48,082 nt of DNA from Candidatus Zixiibacteriota bacterium (lineage in GTDB: Bacteria > Desulfobacterota > Binatia > UBA9968), in the NCBI GenBank assembly GCA_035574315.1, contig DATLYW010000017.1, forward strand, positions 1-48,082, read 5' to 3'. Position numbers and translations under genes: made by a program. The notes under the pieces were generated by a model, which was given only the letters and a program-made list of their open reading frames with translations, was not told the DNA's origin and made no database searches. Positions 23,656 through 32,221 of the stretch are shown piece by piece; within the stretch, counting starts at the first letter, position 1, and each line of letters starts with the position of its first letter.

Positions 23656-24603
23656 TCAGGCGGGGGTCTGTAGGACGGGAAGGATCGTCTCGGCCAGCGT
23701 CTTTATCTGATCCCGCGCGCTACCCTTCGGCCCGGCGGGGCGCATGACGAACTTCGTGGCTCCCGCGCGCACATACTCCTCGAGTTTTTCACGGACGCGC
23801 TCCGGCGGGCCGAGCGCCGCGTAGTCGCCAAGAGCTGCATCCGGCCGGTCGCGAAGCGCCTGCGCCGCACAGGCGGACGCCTCAGCTACGCTCTTCGCGA
23901 AGCAAAACGGCACCAGCGCGCCGTAATGGTCTCCGGGGATGCAACGCCCGGCGGCGGCCGCGTGGACGCGAATCGCCTGAATTCCAGCCTCGATCTCCCG
24001 CGGCGTCACGCGGGAAGCGAGCCACCCGTCGGCCAGCCGGCCCGCGCGCCGCAGGGCCGCCGGGCTCCTCCCGCCGGTCCAGAGGGGGATGCCTTCGCGG
24101 CGATAGGGGCGGGGAACCAGCGTAAGCCCGGTCGTTGACCAGAAGCGACCTCGAAACGTCACGTTCTCCTCCGTCCACAGTCGCTTCATGAGAGCGATCG
24201 CCTCATCCGCTCTCCGCCCGCGCTCTTCTCTGGGCACTCCCGTCGCCTCGAAATCGCGCGAGTCGTCCGCGCCCAAGCCTGCCACCAGGAGGAGTCGACC
24301 TTCCGAGAGAAGATCGAGCGTCGCGAGTTCCTTGGCGAGGGTCACGGGCTGCCGCGTGGGAAGCACGAGGGCGCTCGTCCCCAGCTTCATCCGCTTCAGG
24401 CGCGAAGCCAGAAAGGAAAGGAGGACCACCGGTTCAGGGGTCGGCTGCGGCGCTGCAATCCGGTCGCTGACCCAGATGGAGTCGATCTCCCACCGCTCGC
24501 AATCGTCGACGACGCGCAACAGCTCGGCAGGCGAGCCCGCCTCGGACAGCAATTCGCCCAGGGCGATGCCGATTCGAATTTTCTGAGCGGAAAGATCGTT
24601 CAA
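23656..24603 (-). CDS. LLM class flavin-dependent oxidoreductase (first copy)
   Basis: The protein is a bacterial-luciferase-like TIM barrel of about 315 residues, using FMN or F420. Family marks are KIRIGIALGELL at the start, DSIWVSDRI, LGTSALVLPTRQPVTLAKELATLD, EGRLLLVAGLGAD, and IPLWTGGRSPAALRRAGRLADGW. The substrate is unknown. No ATG is present at the right place; TTG 24601-24603, 12 residues before the first strand, is the best start, and the frame continues far upstream only because of base composition. It shares its strand with a second, related LLM gene 194 bases upstream; they are clearly paralogues but diverged. Its end is 15 bases from the oppositely directed lyase gene. Confidence 0.8.
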   Translation of the reverse strand: MNDLSAQKIRIGIALGELLSEAGSPAELLRVVDDCERWEIDSIWVSDRIAAPQPTPEPVVLLSFLASRLKRMKLGTSALVLPTRQPVTLAKELATLDLLSEGRLLLVAGLGADDSRDFEATGVPREERGRRADEAIALMKRLWTEENVTFRGRFWSTTGLTLVPRPYRREGIPLWTGGRSPAALRRAGRLADGWLASRVTPREIEAGIQAIRVHAAAAGRCIPGDHYGALVPFCFAKSVAEASACAAQALRDRPDAALGDYAALGPPERVREKLEEYVRAGATKFVMRPAGPKGSARDQIKTLAETILPVLQTPA

Positions 24604-24735
24604 GCCGTTCAACCGCTTCGCTCCATTCAGGCCGAGACCAGTTTTTTCGCGATTCGCAATCCGCCGAGCTCGCCCGTTCTCGGTCCTCGGTCTCCGGTCC
24701 CGACTTCGAACCTCGAACCCCCGACCTCGAGCCGT
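24598..24735. repeat. Intergenic low-complexity repeat tract
   Basis: Two GTTCAAGCC-like units at 24598-24615 (overlapping the proposed TTG start of the LLM gene) are followed by TTCTCGGTCCTCGGTCTCCGG and TTCGAACCTCGAACCCCCGACCTCGA-type tracts. The same two sequence types recur near 29,500, 32,185 and 42,660, always between genes. Confidence 0.5.
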
Positions 24736-24797
24736 CTTCCGTCGAGATACCAGGATCGGATGCCGTGGTTGGACCGCCGATCGCCATCGGCGGCCGG

Positions 24798-25739
24798 CTA
24801 AACGCTCGACAGATGCGGGGCGATCTCCGCGGCGCAGATCTCCAGATGCTCCATCTCGTCGAACATCGGATTGAAAACGATGCCGCGCGCTCCCGCCCGA
24901 ACGATCTCCCGGATTCTTTCCGTGCACTCGCGCACGCCGCCCCAGACGCAGACTTTCGGGCCGAGATCCGGATTGCCGTACCGGCGCCCGAACCATTCCC
25001 GCAGGCGCCGCTCCGCCCGCTGCCTGTCGTCGTCGACCGCCAGGTAGACGCGCTTGGAGACCGCGAAGGTCTCCGGATCGCGGCCGGCTTGCTCGAGAAG
25101 ATCGCGGATACGCGACGACTCGCGGACGAACGCCGACGACGAGGACGAGCCGGCGCCCATCCAGCCGTCGCCGTACCTGACCGCGCGCCTGAGCGCGTTC
25201 TCGTGGTGCCCGCCGAACCAGATCGGCACGTGCGGTTTCTGCACCGGTTTGGGCTCCATGGGTACGCCATCGAAGCTCCAGAACGTTCCATGAAAGCTGG
25301 CCCTCGGCTCGGTCCAGAGAAGCTTCAGGATCGCCACCGCCTCGGTGAAGCGCCGCACCCGCCGCTCGCGGCCGTAGCCGAAGATCTCCTCGTGCGATCC
25401 GAGATGGCCGCCTCCCAGGCCGATGCCCAGGACCGCTCGCCCGCCGCTCATGCAGTCGAGGGTGGCGATACTTTTCGCGAGCTGAAGGGGATTGCGGAGC
25501 GTGAGCAACACCACAGAGACCCCGAGGCGGACCCGGTCGGTGATCGCCGCGGCATAGCTCAACAAGCTCACCGGCTCGAGCATGGAAAAGTCGCTCACGA
25601 TCCGCTCCTGGAGCCAGAGGCTGTCGTAGCCGAGCGCTTCCGCCCGGATCGTGAACTTCCGCACATGCTCCACGTCGACCGGGCCGTCGAAGAAGAACTG
25701 GGGAATCTCGATGCCGAAGAAAAGTGGTTTTGGTTCCAT
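24798..25739 (-). CDS. LLM class flavin-dependent oxidoreductase (second copy)
   Basis: This 313-residue luciferase-like protein has FFGIEIPQFFFDGPVDVEHV at the N-terminus, YDSLWLQERI, LGVSVVLLTLRNPLQLAKSI, GGRAVLGIGLGGGHLGSHEE, and VPIWFGGHHENALRRAVRYG with a GDGWMGAG end to the flavin site. A run of serines (GAGSSSSSAF) sits in a surface loop. The cofactor is FMN or F420; an F420-type glycine-rich loop is suggested but not proven. It may be co-transcribed with the first LLM gene. Such oxidoreductases often act on xenobiotics or sulfonates, but no substrate is supported here. Confidence 0.85.
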   Translation of the reverse strand: MEPKPLFFGIEIPQFFFDGPVDVEHVRKFTIRAEALGYDSLWLQERIVSDFSMLEPVSLLSYAAAITDRVRLGVSVVLLTLRNPLQLAKSIATLDCMSGGRAVLGIGLGGGHLGSHEEIFGYGRERRVRRFTEAVAILKLLWTEPRASFHGTFWSFDGVPMEPKPVQKPHVPIWFGGHHENALRRAVRYGDGWMGAGSSSSSAFVRESSRIRDLLEQAGRDPETFAVSKRVYLAVDDDRQRAERRLREWFGRRYGNPDLGPKVCVWGGVRECTERIREIVRAGARGIVFNPMFDEMEHLEICAAEIAPHLSSV

Positions 25740-25852
25740 GAAGGCCGCGGGGCATATCTTACCACGGAGAGGATGAAGGACAATCGATTTCCCTCTTCGT
25801 GTCCTTGCGCTCTCTGCGGCCTCCGTTCCTCACCCCACCGCAGCGCGCTCGC

Positions 25853-25882
25853 TTGACACACCCGAATTGCTGAGGATACAAG
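25853..25882 (+). promoter_or_regulatory. Probable promoter of the peptide transporter operon
   Basis: A perfect TTGACA (25853-25858) is followed after 18 bases by TACAAG (25877-25882). Transcription would start about 135 bases before the binding-protein ATG, a long G/C-rich leader. No riboswitch fold was recognised in the leader. Confidence 0.45.
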
Positions 25883-26023
25883 AGGCATCGAAGAACATGC
25901 GCGGCCGGGGTGCACCGGCGCCGGTGAACGGCAGGCTTTCCCGGGCGGCGGCGAATCATCCCGTCGAGGCGGGCAAGCGGCCCTCGATCGGGCGCGGCCC
26001 CGGCTTCGCTCCGGGAGGGCGCT

Positions 26024-27544
26024 ATGCAGACGTTCGTTAAAATCTCGCTATCCGCGGTCCTGGCGTTTCAGTTGATCGCTGCCGCGCCCCTCGCGGCGCA
26101 AACGCGGGTTTCCATCGGCGTCACCGAGACGATCGAAACCCACAACCCCTACGGCGACAGCGTCTCGCTCCTTTACGGGATCTGGAGCGAGGTCACCGGC
26201 CCGTTCTGCACCTACAACTACGTCAAGGGCGATTTCGAAGGCCGGCTCGCCGAACGCTGGAAGGTCGAAAGTCCGACCATCTGGGTCTTCTATCTCAACA
26301 AGAACTACAAGTTTAACGACGGCTCGCCCGTCACCGCCGACGACGTCGTCCACTCGCTGACGAGGCGGGTGATCGGCGATCCCCAGAGCAAACAAAAAGC
26401 GTCCGTGGCGGGCCCGATCGTGAAGGCGGAAGCCGTGGATCGCTACACGGTCAAGTTCATCACCGACAAGCCCGCGGCGCCGCTGCTGTCGTTCGTCTGC
26501 GACCGCTTGATCGTCACCAGCAAGGCGATCTTCGACAAGCACGGGCGCGACGCGGCGGATCGCAACTACATGCTGGGCGGCGGCCCGTACAGCCTGAAAG
26601 AGCTGGTGCCGGGGCAGCGCCTGGTCATCGCCAAGCGCAAGGACCATCCGGAGGCGAAGAAAAACCCGCGCGCCCCCGACGAGATCGTTTACCGGGTGAT
26701 GCGCGAGACCGAGCAACGGGTCACCGCGCTGCTCAACGACGAAATCCAGATCGCGCAATTCATCCCGCCGCATCTCCGCCACCGTGTCGAGAAAGCGCCG
26801 AATCTCCGGATCACGCCGGTCGACTCGATCGAGATCATGTTCCTGGCGATGCAGCCCAAGCCACCCTTCGACAAAAAGGAGGTCCGTCAGGCCGTCTGTC
26901 ACGCGATCAACCGCGATCAAATCATCAAGACGCTCCTGGAAGGCTTCGCCAGCCGCCTCGACGGCCCCATCGGACCGGGGCAGTACGGCTACGACCCGAA
27001 CTTGAAGCCGAAGATGAACTACGACCCGGAGAAGGCGAAAAAACTTCTCGCGCAGGCGGGCTATCCCAACGGCGTCGACGTCGAGCTGCAAACCCCCGTC
27101 GGGCGCTACACGCTCGACAAGCAGATCACCGAGGCGATGGTCCCGATGCTGAACGCCGTCGGCATCCGCACCCGGCTGCTCACGCCCGAGTGGCCGACGC
27201 TTTGGGCGAACGTGCAGAAGGGACTGGTGCCGTTCTACTATATGGGCCGAGGCTCGGTGCAGGACCCGAGCGCCGCCTTGCATCAGTATTTCCACACCGG
27301 CGACACGCCCCGGATCGGTTATTCCAATCCGAAGCTCGATGAGCTGCTGGACAAAGAGCAGGCCGAGTTCGACCCGAAGAAGCGCCGGCAGTATCTGTCG
27401 CAGGCCATGAGCCTCCTGACCGAGGAAGCGCCGGCGTGCTTCATGTGGCGCCACAAGCTGCTCTGGGGGCTCCACAAGCGCGTCGATTACAAGCCGCTGC
27501 CCGACGGCCGCATCTACGGAATCGACATGAAGGTCACCAGGTAG
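26024..27544 (+). CDS. ABC transporter substrate-binding protein, family 5 (peptide/nickel/opine type)
   Basis: The 506-residue protein starts with a signal peptide (MQTFVKISLSAVLAFQLIAA, cut after APLAAQ). The SBP_bac_5 fold is shown by ETIETHNPYGDS, the LAERWKVESPTIWVFYLNK strand pair, FNDGSPVTADDVVHSL, GGGPYSLKELVPGQRLVI, and FDKKEVRQAVCHAINRDQII. It captures a peptide-like or other hydrophilic ligand in the periplasm and passes it to the two permeases that follow. GGGAGGG lies just before the ATG. The ligand cannot be assigned. It begins an operon of three genes. Confidence 0.9.
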   Translation: MQTFVKISLSAVLAFQLIAAAPLAAQTRVSIGVTETIETHNPYGDSVSLLYGIWSEVTGPFCTYNYVKGDFEGRLAERWKVESPTIWVFYLNKNYKFNDGSPVTADDVVHSLTRRVIGDPQSKQKASVAGPIVKAEAVDRYTVKFITDKPAAPLLSFVCDRLIVTSKAIFDKHGRDAADRNYMLGGGPYSLKELVPGQRLVIAKRKDHPEAKKNPRAPDEIVYRVMRETEQRVTALLNDEIQIAQFIPPHLRHRVEKAPNLRITPVDSIEIMFLAMQPKPPFDKKEVRQAVCHAINRDQIIKTLLEGFASRLDGPIGPGQYGYDPNLKPKMNYDPEKAKKLLAQAGYPNGVDVELQTPVGRYTLDKQITEAMVPMLNAVGIRTRLLTPEWPTLWANVQKGLVPFYYMGRGSVQDPSAALHQYFHTGDTPRIGYSNPKLDELLDKEQAEFDPKKRRQYLSQAMSLLTEEAPACFMWRHKLLWGLHKRVDYKPLPDGRIYGIDMKVTR

Positions 27545-27630
27545 CGCCCGGAGCGCCGTCGCGGTTCGCGCGGCAAGCCGCCCCCGGCCTGCGGAGCGCC
27601 GGCCCGAGGCGGCTGGAGAAACTTGTCGAA

Positions 27631-28632
27631 ATGGCCGCTTACCTGACGAGCCGACTGCTCGGCACCGTCCCGGTCATCCTCCTCATCAGCCTTCTGGTAT
27701 TCGGCCTGATCCACGCGGCACCGGGCGACCCCACGCTCATGCTCCTCGGCGAAGAGACCAATGCGGAGGCGGTCGCCCGGGCGAGGGAGCACTGGGGGCT
27801 CGACCGCCCCCTGTACGTGCAGTACCTGAAATTTCTCGCCTCGACGCTTGCGGGAGATTTCGGCACGTCGTTCAAGTTCGGCGAACCCGTAAGCGGAGTG
27901 ATCCGGCAGCGTCTGCCGGCGACCGTCGAGCTGGCGCTCTGCTCGATCGTGATCGCCGTGCTGCTGGCGATCCCGCTCGGAGTCTGGGCGGGGGCGAAGC
28001 CCAACTCCTGGATCGACAATCTCGGTACGACGTTCGGCCTGTTCGGCATCAGCATGCCGAGCTTCTGGCTGGCGATCATGCTGATCCTGCTGCTGGCGGG
28101 AACGCTCAACATCCTGCCCACCTCTGGCCGGAGCACCTACGGCGTCGCCGGGCCGGAAATCACCGGTTTTTACCTGATCGACAGCCTCCTGCAACGGAAC
28201 GCGGCCGCGGTCTGGGATGCGCTCACGCACGTCTTCATGCCGGCGCTCGCGCTGGGGGTGAACATGCTGGGAATCCTGATGCGCGTCACGCGCTCGGCGG
28301 TTCTCGAGGTGATGAACGAGGAATACGTCGTCACGGCCCGCTCCAAGGGCCTGGCGGAGAGAGCCGTCATCTGGCGGCACGCCGCCAGCAACGCGTTGAT
28401 CCCGGTCATCACCGTGGTCGGGCTCGAGCTCGGAACGCTGCTCAGCGGCTCGATCATCGTCGAGACGGTCTTCGCCTGGCCGGGAAGCGGGAGCCTGCTC
28501 ATCTCGGCGCTCAACGCGCGCGATTATCCGCTGGTCACCGGTCTGGTCATGGTTTACACGGCGGCCTTCGTGCTCATCAACTTGATCATCGACGCTCTCT
28601 ATGCGGTCGTTGACCCTCGCATCCGATATTAG
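27631..28632 (+). CDS. ABC transporter permease, DppB/OppB type
   Basis: This 333-residue inner-membrane protein has six membrane segments, the first starting LLGTVPVILLISLLVFGLI. The N-terminal GDP-PTLMLLGEE and DRPLYVQYLKF motifs and the EAA loop (YVVTARSKGLAERAVIWRHA) that docks the ATPase are standard for the DppB family. ATG 27631 was chosen because it gives the normal N-terminus; the frame extends upstream without similarity. It follows the binding protein by 86 bases and overlaps the next permease by 32 bases. Confidence 0.9.
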   Translation: MAAYLTSRLLGTVPVILLISLLVFGLIHAAPGDPTLMLLGEETNAEAVARAREHWGLDRPLYVQYLKFLASTLAGDFGTSFKFGEPVSGVIRQRLPATVELALCSIVIAVLLAIPLGVWAGAKPNSWIDNLGTTFGLFGISMPSFWLAIMLILLLAGTLNILPTSGRSTYGVAGPEITGFYLIDSLLQRNAAAVWDALTHVFMPALALGVNMLGILMRVTRSAVLEVMNEEYVVTARSKGLAERAVIWRHAASNALIPVITVVGLELGTLLSGSIIVETVFAWPGSGSLLISALNARDYPLVTGLVMVYTAAFVLINLIIDALYAVVDPRIRY

Positions 28633-29485
28633 CGCGCCCGCCGGGATCCTGTCCCGGCTCCCGGTGAAGGCCTGGACCGGCGGCGTGATCGTCCTGATCT
28701 TCATCGCGGTCGGCATCGCCGGCCCGGCGGTAGCGCCCCACAACCCCAACCGCCAGGAGCTCACCGCGATGCTGAAGGCACCCGAGGGCCTGGGATCGGC
28801 GCACGTGCTCGGTACCGACAACCTCGGACGCGACATCCTGAGCCGCGTCATCCACGGCGCCCGGGTCTCGCTGCTGGTGGCGTTCGCGGTGGTTTTCATC
28901 TCGGGGCTGATCGGCGTCGGCCTGGGAGCGGTCTCGGGCTATTTCGGCGGCAAGGTGGACTTCGTCATCCAGAAACTCGTGGAAGTGGTCTGGGCGTTTC
29001 CGCCCCTTTTGCTCGGGATCACGATCATGGCCTTTCTCGGCCAGGGGCTCGGGAACCTGATCTTCGCGCTCGCCGCCCAGCGCTGGATCCCGTACTGCCG
29101 CGTGGTTCGCGGCCAGACGCTCTCCCTGAGGTCGCGCGAGTTCGTCGTCGCCGCGCGGTGCCTGGGCGCCGGCAGCGCGAAGATTATCCTTCGCCACATC
29201 ATCCCCAACCTCGTCCAGACGTCGCTGGTGATCGGAACGTTCGCCATGGCCTCCTCGATCATCGCTGAAGCCAGCCTGAGCTTTCTCGGCGTCGGCGTCC
29301 CTCCCGAAATTCCCACCTGGGGGACGATGCTCGCCGATTCGCGGATCTACATCAGCACCGCGTGGTGGCTGCCCCTCTTCCCCGGTCTTTGCATCTTCAT
29401 CACGGTCCTGGGCATCAATCTGCTCGGCGACGCGCTGCGCGATCTCCTCGACCCGCGTCTGAAGCGCGCCGGCTCCGGCATCTGA
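28601..29485 (+). CDS. ABC transporter permease, DppC/OppC type
   Basis: This 294-residue protein pairs with the preceding permease. It has the usual cytoplasmic start, a first membrane segment (GGVIVLIFIAVGIAGPAV), the periplasmic GTDNLGRDILSRVIHGARVS motif, the EAA loop (EFVVAARCLGAGSAKIILRH) and the C-terminal NLLGDALRDLLDPRLK. Translation probably begins at ATG 28601 inside the end of the upstream gene. No ATP-binding subunit (DppD/DppF) follows: the next gene is pyruvate kinase. The transporter must borrow ATPases from elsewhere or lie in a split operon. Confidence 0.9.
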   Translation: MRSLTLASDISAPAGILSRLPVKAWTGGVIVLIFIAVGIAGPAVAPHNPNRQELTAMLKAPEGLGSAHVLGTDNLGRDILSRVIHGARVSLLVAFAVVFISGLIGVGLGAVSGYFGGKVDFVIQKLVEVVWAFPPLLLGITIMAFLGQGLGNLIFALAAQRWIPYCRVVRGQTLSLRSREFVVAARCLGAGSAKIILRHIIPNLVQTSLVIGTFAMASSIIAEASLSFLGVGVPPEIPTWGTMLADSRIYISTAWWLPLFPGLCIFITVLGINLLGDALRDLLDPRLKRAGSGI

Positions 29486-29500
29486 GCCGGCCCTTGCGAC

Positions 29501-29590
29501 GGCTTCCGGTTTCCGGTTCCTGGTTTCCGCTTCCTGTTCTTCCCGGTCGTCGGTCTTCGGTCTCCGGTCTTCGCCCTCAGGCGGTTCGAG
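29501..29590. repeat. Intergenic low-complexity tract of CCGGT-type units
   Basis: The spacer before pyruvate kinase is made of imperfect units such as TTCCGGTTTCCGGTTCCTGG and GTCGGTCTTCGGTCTCCGG. The same kind of sequence occurs near 24,690 and, in the opposite sense, near 42,720. Its role is unknown; it may be slipped-strand debris. Confidence 0.45.
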
Positions 29591-29629
29591 CTAATTGATT
29601 CCTCCCGAAGCTCATGTAGATTAAGGAAA

Positions 29630-31033
29630 ATGCGCAGAACAAAGATCGTCTGCACGATCGGCCCGGCAAGCGCCTCCGATCGCGTGCTCAAGGCGCTCGT
29701 CCACGCCGGAATGGACGTGGCCCGGCTGAATTTCAGCCACGGCGACTACGCCTTCCATCAGCGGACCATCCGGAAGATTCGCCAGATCGCCGCCGCGGCC
29801 GGCCGTACGGTGGCGATCCTTCAGGACCTCCCGGGGCCGAAGATCCGTCTCGGCCCCGTCGCGGGCGACCGAGTGCGGCTGCAGAGCCGCAGGCCGTTCG
29901 TCCTTACGGCGCGGAAGATTCTCGGCTCGGAGACGGCGGTATCGGTCGACTACCCGCGATTCGCGCGCGGCCTGAAGAAAGGCGATCCGATCCTGATCGG
30001 CGACGGCGAGATCGAGCTCGAGGCGATCCGCGTCGGCGAGCGGGAGGTGCACTGCCGGGTGGTCGTGGGCGGAATTCTCGGCTCGCACAAGGGAATCCAC
30101 TTTCCGCGGAGCAACCTCGACGTCCGCTCCCTCACCCGGCGCGACAAGCAGGATCTCGAGTTCGGCATCCGCCACGGGGTGGACCTGGTGGCCCTTTCTT
30201 TCGTGCGCAGCGCCGACGACGTCGTCTACGCCCGGCGCGAGATGAAAAAACACGGCGCCGCGATCCCGATCATCGCCAAGATCGAAAAGCACGAGGCGCT
30301 CGACCACATCGACGCGATTCTCGAGAAGGTCGACGGCATCATGGTCGCCCGCGGCGATCTCGGGCTGGAGATCGCCCCCGAGCGGATCCCGGCCATGCAG
30401 AAAATGATGATCCGCAAGGCGAACCGCCTCGGCAAGCCCGTCATCACCGCCACGCAGATGCTGCGCTCGATGGTGCAGAATCCGCGCCCGACGCGCGCGG
30501 AGGTGGCCGACATCGCCAACGCGGTGCTGGACGGCACCGATGCGCTGATGCTCTCCGAGGAGACCGCCGCCGGCGACTACCCGGTGGAGGCGACGCGCAC
30601 GATGGCCCAGGTCGCCGAGGAGACCGAGCACATTCTCGAGCCTCGCTACGAGTTCGCCGCCGGCAAGAAGAGCATCCCCGAGGCGATCAGCTTCGCGGCG
30701 ATTTCCCTGGCGCGGGATCTCCAGGTCAAGGCTTTCCTGATCCCGACTTCCTCGGGAAGCACCGCGCGCATGATCGCCCGCTACCGGCCTCCCCATCCCA
30801 TCGTCGCGATCAGCCCCGAGCCGCGAACGGTCAAGACGCTCTCCCTGGTCTGGGGCGTCTATCCGGTGGAGGTCGGCTCGTTCAAAAGCACCGACGTGAT
30901 GCTGCGCATCGCGCAGAGAAAGGCGCTGCAGCTCGGGCTCGTCAAGCGCGGCGACCTCGTGGCGATCACCGCCGGCCTGCCGCTGCACCAGGCCGGAACC
31001 ACGAACATGATCACGGTAAAACCGGTCGAGTAG
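29630..31033 (+). CDS. pyk: Pyruvate kinase
   Basis: This 467-residue enzyme makes pyruvate and ATP from phosphoenolpyruvate and ADP. TKIVCTIGPAS at the start, ARLNFSHGDY, the K-binding LQDLPGPKIRLG, IPIIAKIEKHEAL (catalytic lysine region), MVARGDLGLEIAPERIP (magnesium site), and ITATQMLRSMV are all intact. The C-terminal allosteric domain is present, so length is normal. AAGGA precedes the ATG closely. It stands alone, with the repeat tract before it and the cupin gene 84 bases after. Confidence 0.95.
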   Translation: MRRTKIVCTIGPASASDRVLKALVHAGMDVARLNFSHGDYAFHQRTIRKIRQIAAAAGRTVAILQDLPGPKIRLGPVAGDRVRLQSRRPFVLTARKILGSETAVSVDYPRFARGLKKGDPILIGDGEIELEAIRVGEREVHCRVVVGGILGSHKGIHFPRSNLDVRSLTRRDKQDLEFGIRHGVDLVALSFVRSADDVVYARREMKKHGAAIPIIAKIEKHEALDHIDAILEKVDGIMVARGDLGLEIAPERIPAMQKMMIRKANRLGKPVITATQMLRSMVQNPRPTRAEVADIANAVLDGTDALMLSEETAAGDYPVEATRTMAQVAEETEHILEPRYEFAAGKKSIPEAISFAAISLARDLQVKAFLIPTSSGSTARMIARYRPPHPIVAISPEPRTVKTLSLVWGVYPVEVGSFKSTDVMLRIAQRKALQLGLVKRGDLVAITAGLPLHQAGTTNMITVKPVE

Positions 31034-31117
31034 CGCCGGCCTTTCGCGTCCGGGTCGGGGTTGCAACGGCCGGGCCGGTTGGGCTACTTAGGCGGTTGGA
31101 GCCTGCGGAGGTGCGTT

Positions 31118-32134
31118 ATGGCCGACGCGCTGAAGGCGTTCGAAGAGGAGCTGGAGCTCAAGAACTTCAGGGGCTACTGGCAGAACGTCCAGGGCGACGT
31201 CTATCGCGAGCCCGTTCCTTCCTACGAGCCCTGCCTGTGGAAAGGAAAAGACCTCTTCGCCGCCATCGAGAAAGCCGGCGAGGTGGTCGGGCTCGATCTC
31301 TCCTTCCGCCGCGTCATTCAGCTGCGCAATCCCTCCCTCAAGAACGGCACGTCCCGCACGATGGTTCTCAACCTCCAGATGCTCAAGCCGGGCGAGCAGG
31401 CTCTTTCCCATCGGCACATGGCCGGCGCGATCCGTTTCATCCTGAAAGGGCACGGCGTGCGCCTGATCGTCGAGGGGGAAGCGTTCGAGATCGGCGAAGG
31501 CGATTTCGTGACGACCCCGAGCTGGACGTGGCACGACCACGAGAACCACGGCGGCGAAACCATGCTGTGGCTCGACGGCCTCGACGCGCCTCTCGTGCGT
31601 CTTCTCGAAACCGACTTCCACGAGCCCGATCCGCGGAAAAAGCAGCCGGTCACCCGGCCGGAGGGATTCACGCCGGCGACCGTGGGCGCTCTGCGCCCCG
31701 CCTGGGTCCGGCCGAACTCGCCGCAGCCGCCGGCCTATTGCTACCGGTGGGAGGCGACCGAGCTCGCCCTGAGCAAGGTCGGGGAACAGCCGGGCGACCC
31801 GTACGACGGAATCGTGCTGGAATACGCCAACCCGCTCACCGGGGGACCGACGCTCCCGACCATGTCATGCCAGATCCAGATGCTGCGCCCGATGGAACGA
31901 ACCCGCGCCCACCGCCACACCTCCTGCGCCATCTACCACGTTTACCGGGGCGCGGGCGCCACGGTGATCGACGGACGGCGCTACGAATGGGAGAAGGGCG
32001 ACTCCTTCGTCGTTCCCCACTGGCGCCATCACAGTCACGAGAACCGGTCGAAGGATCCGGCGATCCTTTTCGTGATGTCCGACAAACCGGTGATGGACGC
32101 CCTCGGCCACTACCGGGAGGAACCACGGTCATAG
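31118..32134 (+). CDS. Bicupin, gentisate 1,2-dioxygenase-like
   Basis: This 338-residue protein has two cupin domains. The first carries SHRHMAGAIRFILKG and a later W-WHDHEN, the second AHRHTSCAIYHVY and PHWRHHSHEN; these histidine sets are the iron ligands of gentisate/1-hydroxy-2-naphthoate-type ring-cleaving dioxygenases. Such enzymes open aromatic rings between the carboxyl- and hydroxyl-bearing carbons. ATG 31118 with GGAG upstream was chosen; the frame extends a little further without similarity. No hydrolase or isomerase of the gentisate route is adjacent, so the substrate is open. Confidence 0.85.
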   Translation: MADALKAFEEELELKNFRGYWQNVQGDVYREPVPSYEPCLWKGKDLFAAIEKAGEVVGLDLSFRRVIQLRNPSLKNGTSRTMVLNLQMLKPGEQALSHRHMAGAIRFILKGHGVRLIVEGEAFEIGEGDFVTTPSWTWHDHENHGGETMLWLDGLDAPLVRLLETDFHEPDPRKKQPVTRPEGFTPATVGALRPAWVRPNSPQPPAYCYRWEATELALSKVGEQPGDPYDGIVLEYANPLTGGPTLPTMSCQIQMLRPMERTRAHRHTSCAIYHVYRGAGATVIDGRRYEWEKGDSFVVPHWRHHSHENRSKDPAILFVMSDKPVMDALGHYREEPRS

Positions 32135-32183
32135 TTTTCAACAACCGCCTGGCCGGCGGTAGGCTGGCTTGCGGTTTGCGGAG

Positions 32184-32220
32184 CGGTTGAACGGCTTGAA
32201 CCACCGGCCCTTCGGCCGGT
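32184..32220. terminator. Repeat unit and strong hairpin between convergent genes
   Basis: GGTTGAACGGCTTGAAC (the GTTCAAGCC repeat in reverse) is followed by ACCGGCC-CTTC-GGCCGGT, a perfect seven-pair stem with a tetraloop at 32203-32220. It lies between the end of the cupin gene and the end of the thiolase gene, so it could end both transcripts. No T-run follows on the plus strand. Confidence 0.4.
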
Positions 32221-32221
32221 C

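Noticed and set aside
24604..25755. A 699-residue fusion upstream of the first LLM oxidoreductase
   Set aside because: The extra sequence is the shadow of the second LLM gene in another frame and of the repeat tract; only the last 315 residues show similarity.
26048..27475. A 475-codon minus-strand frame opposite the peptide-binding protein
   Set aside because: It is Arg/Asp/Val-rich and collinear with a complete binding protein with a signal peptide on the plus strand; antisense shadow.
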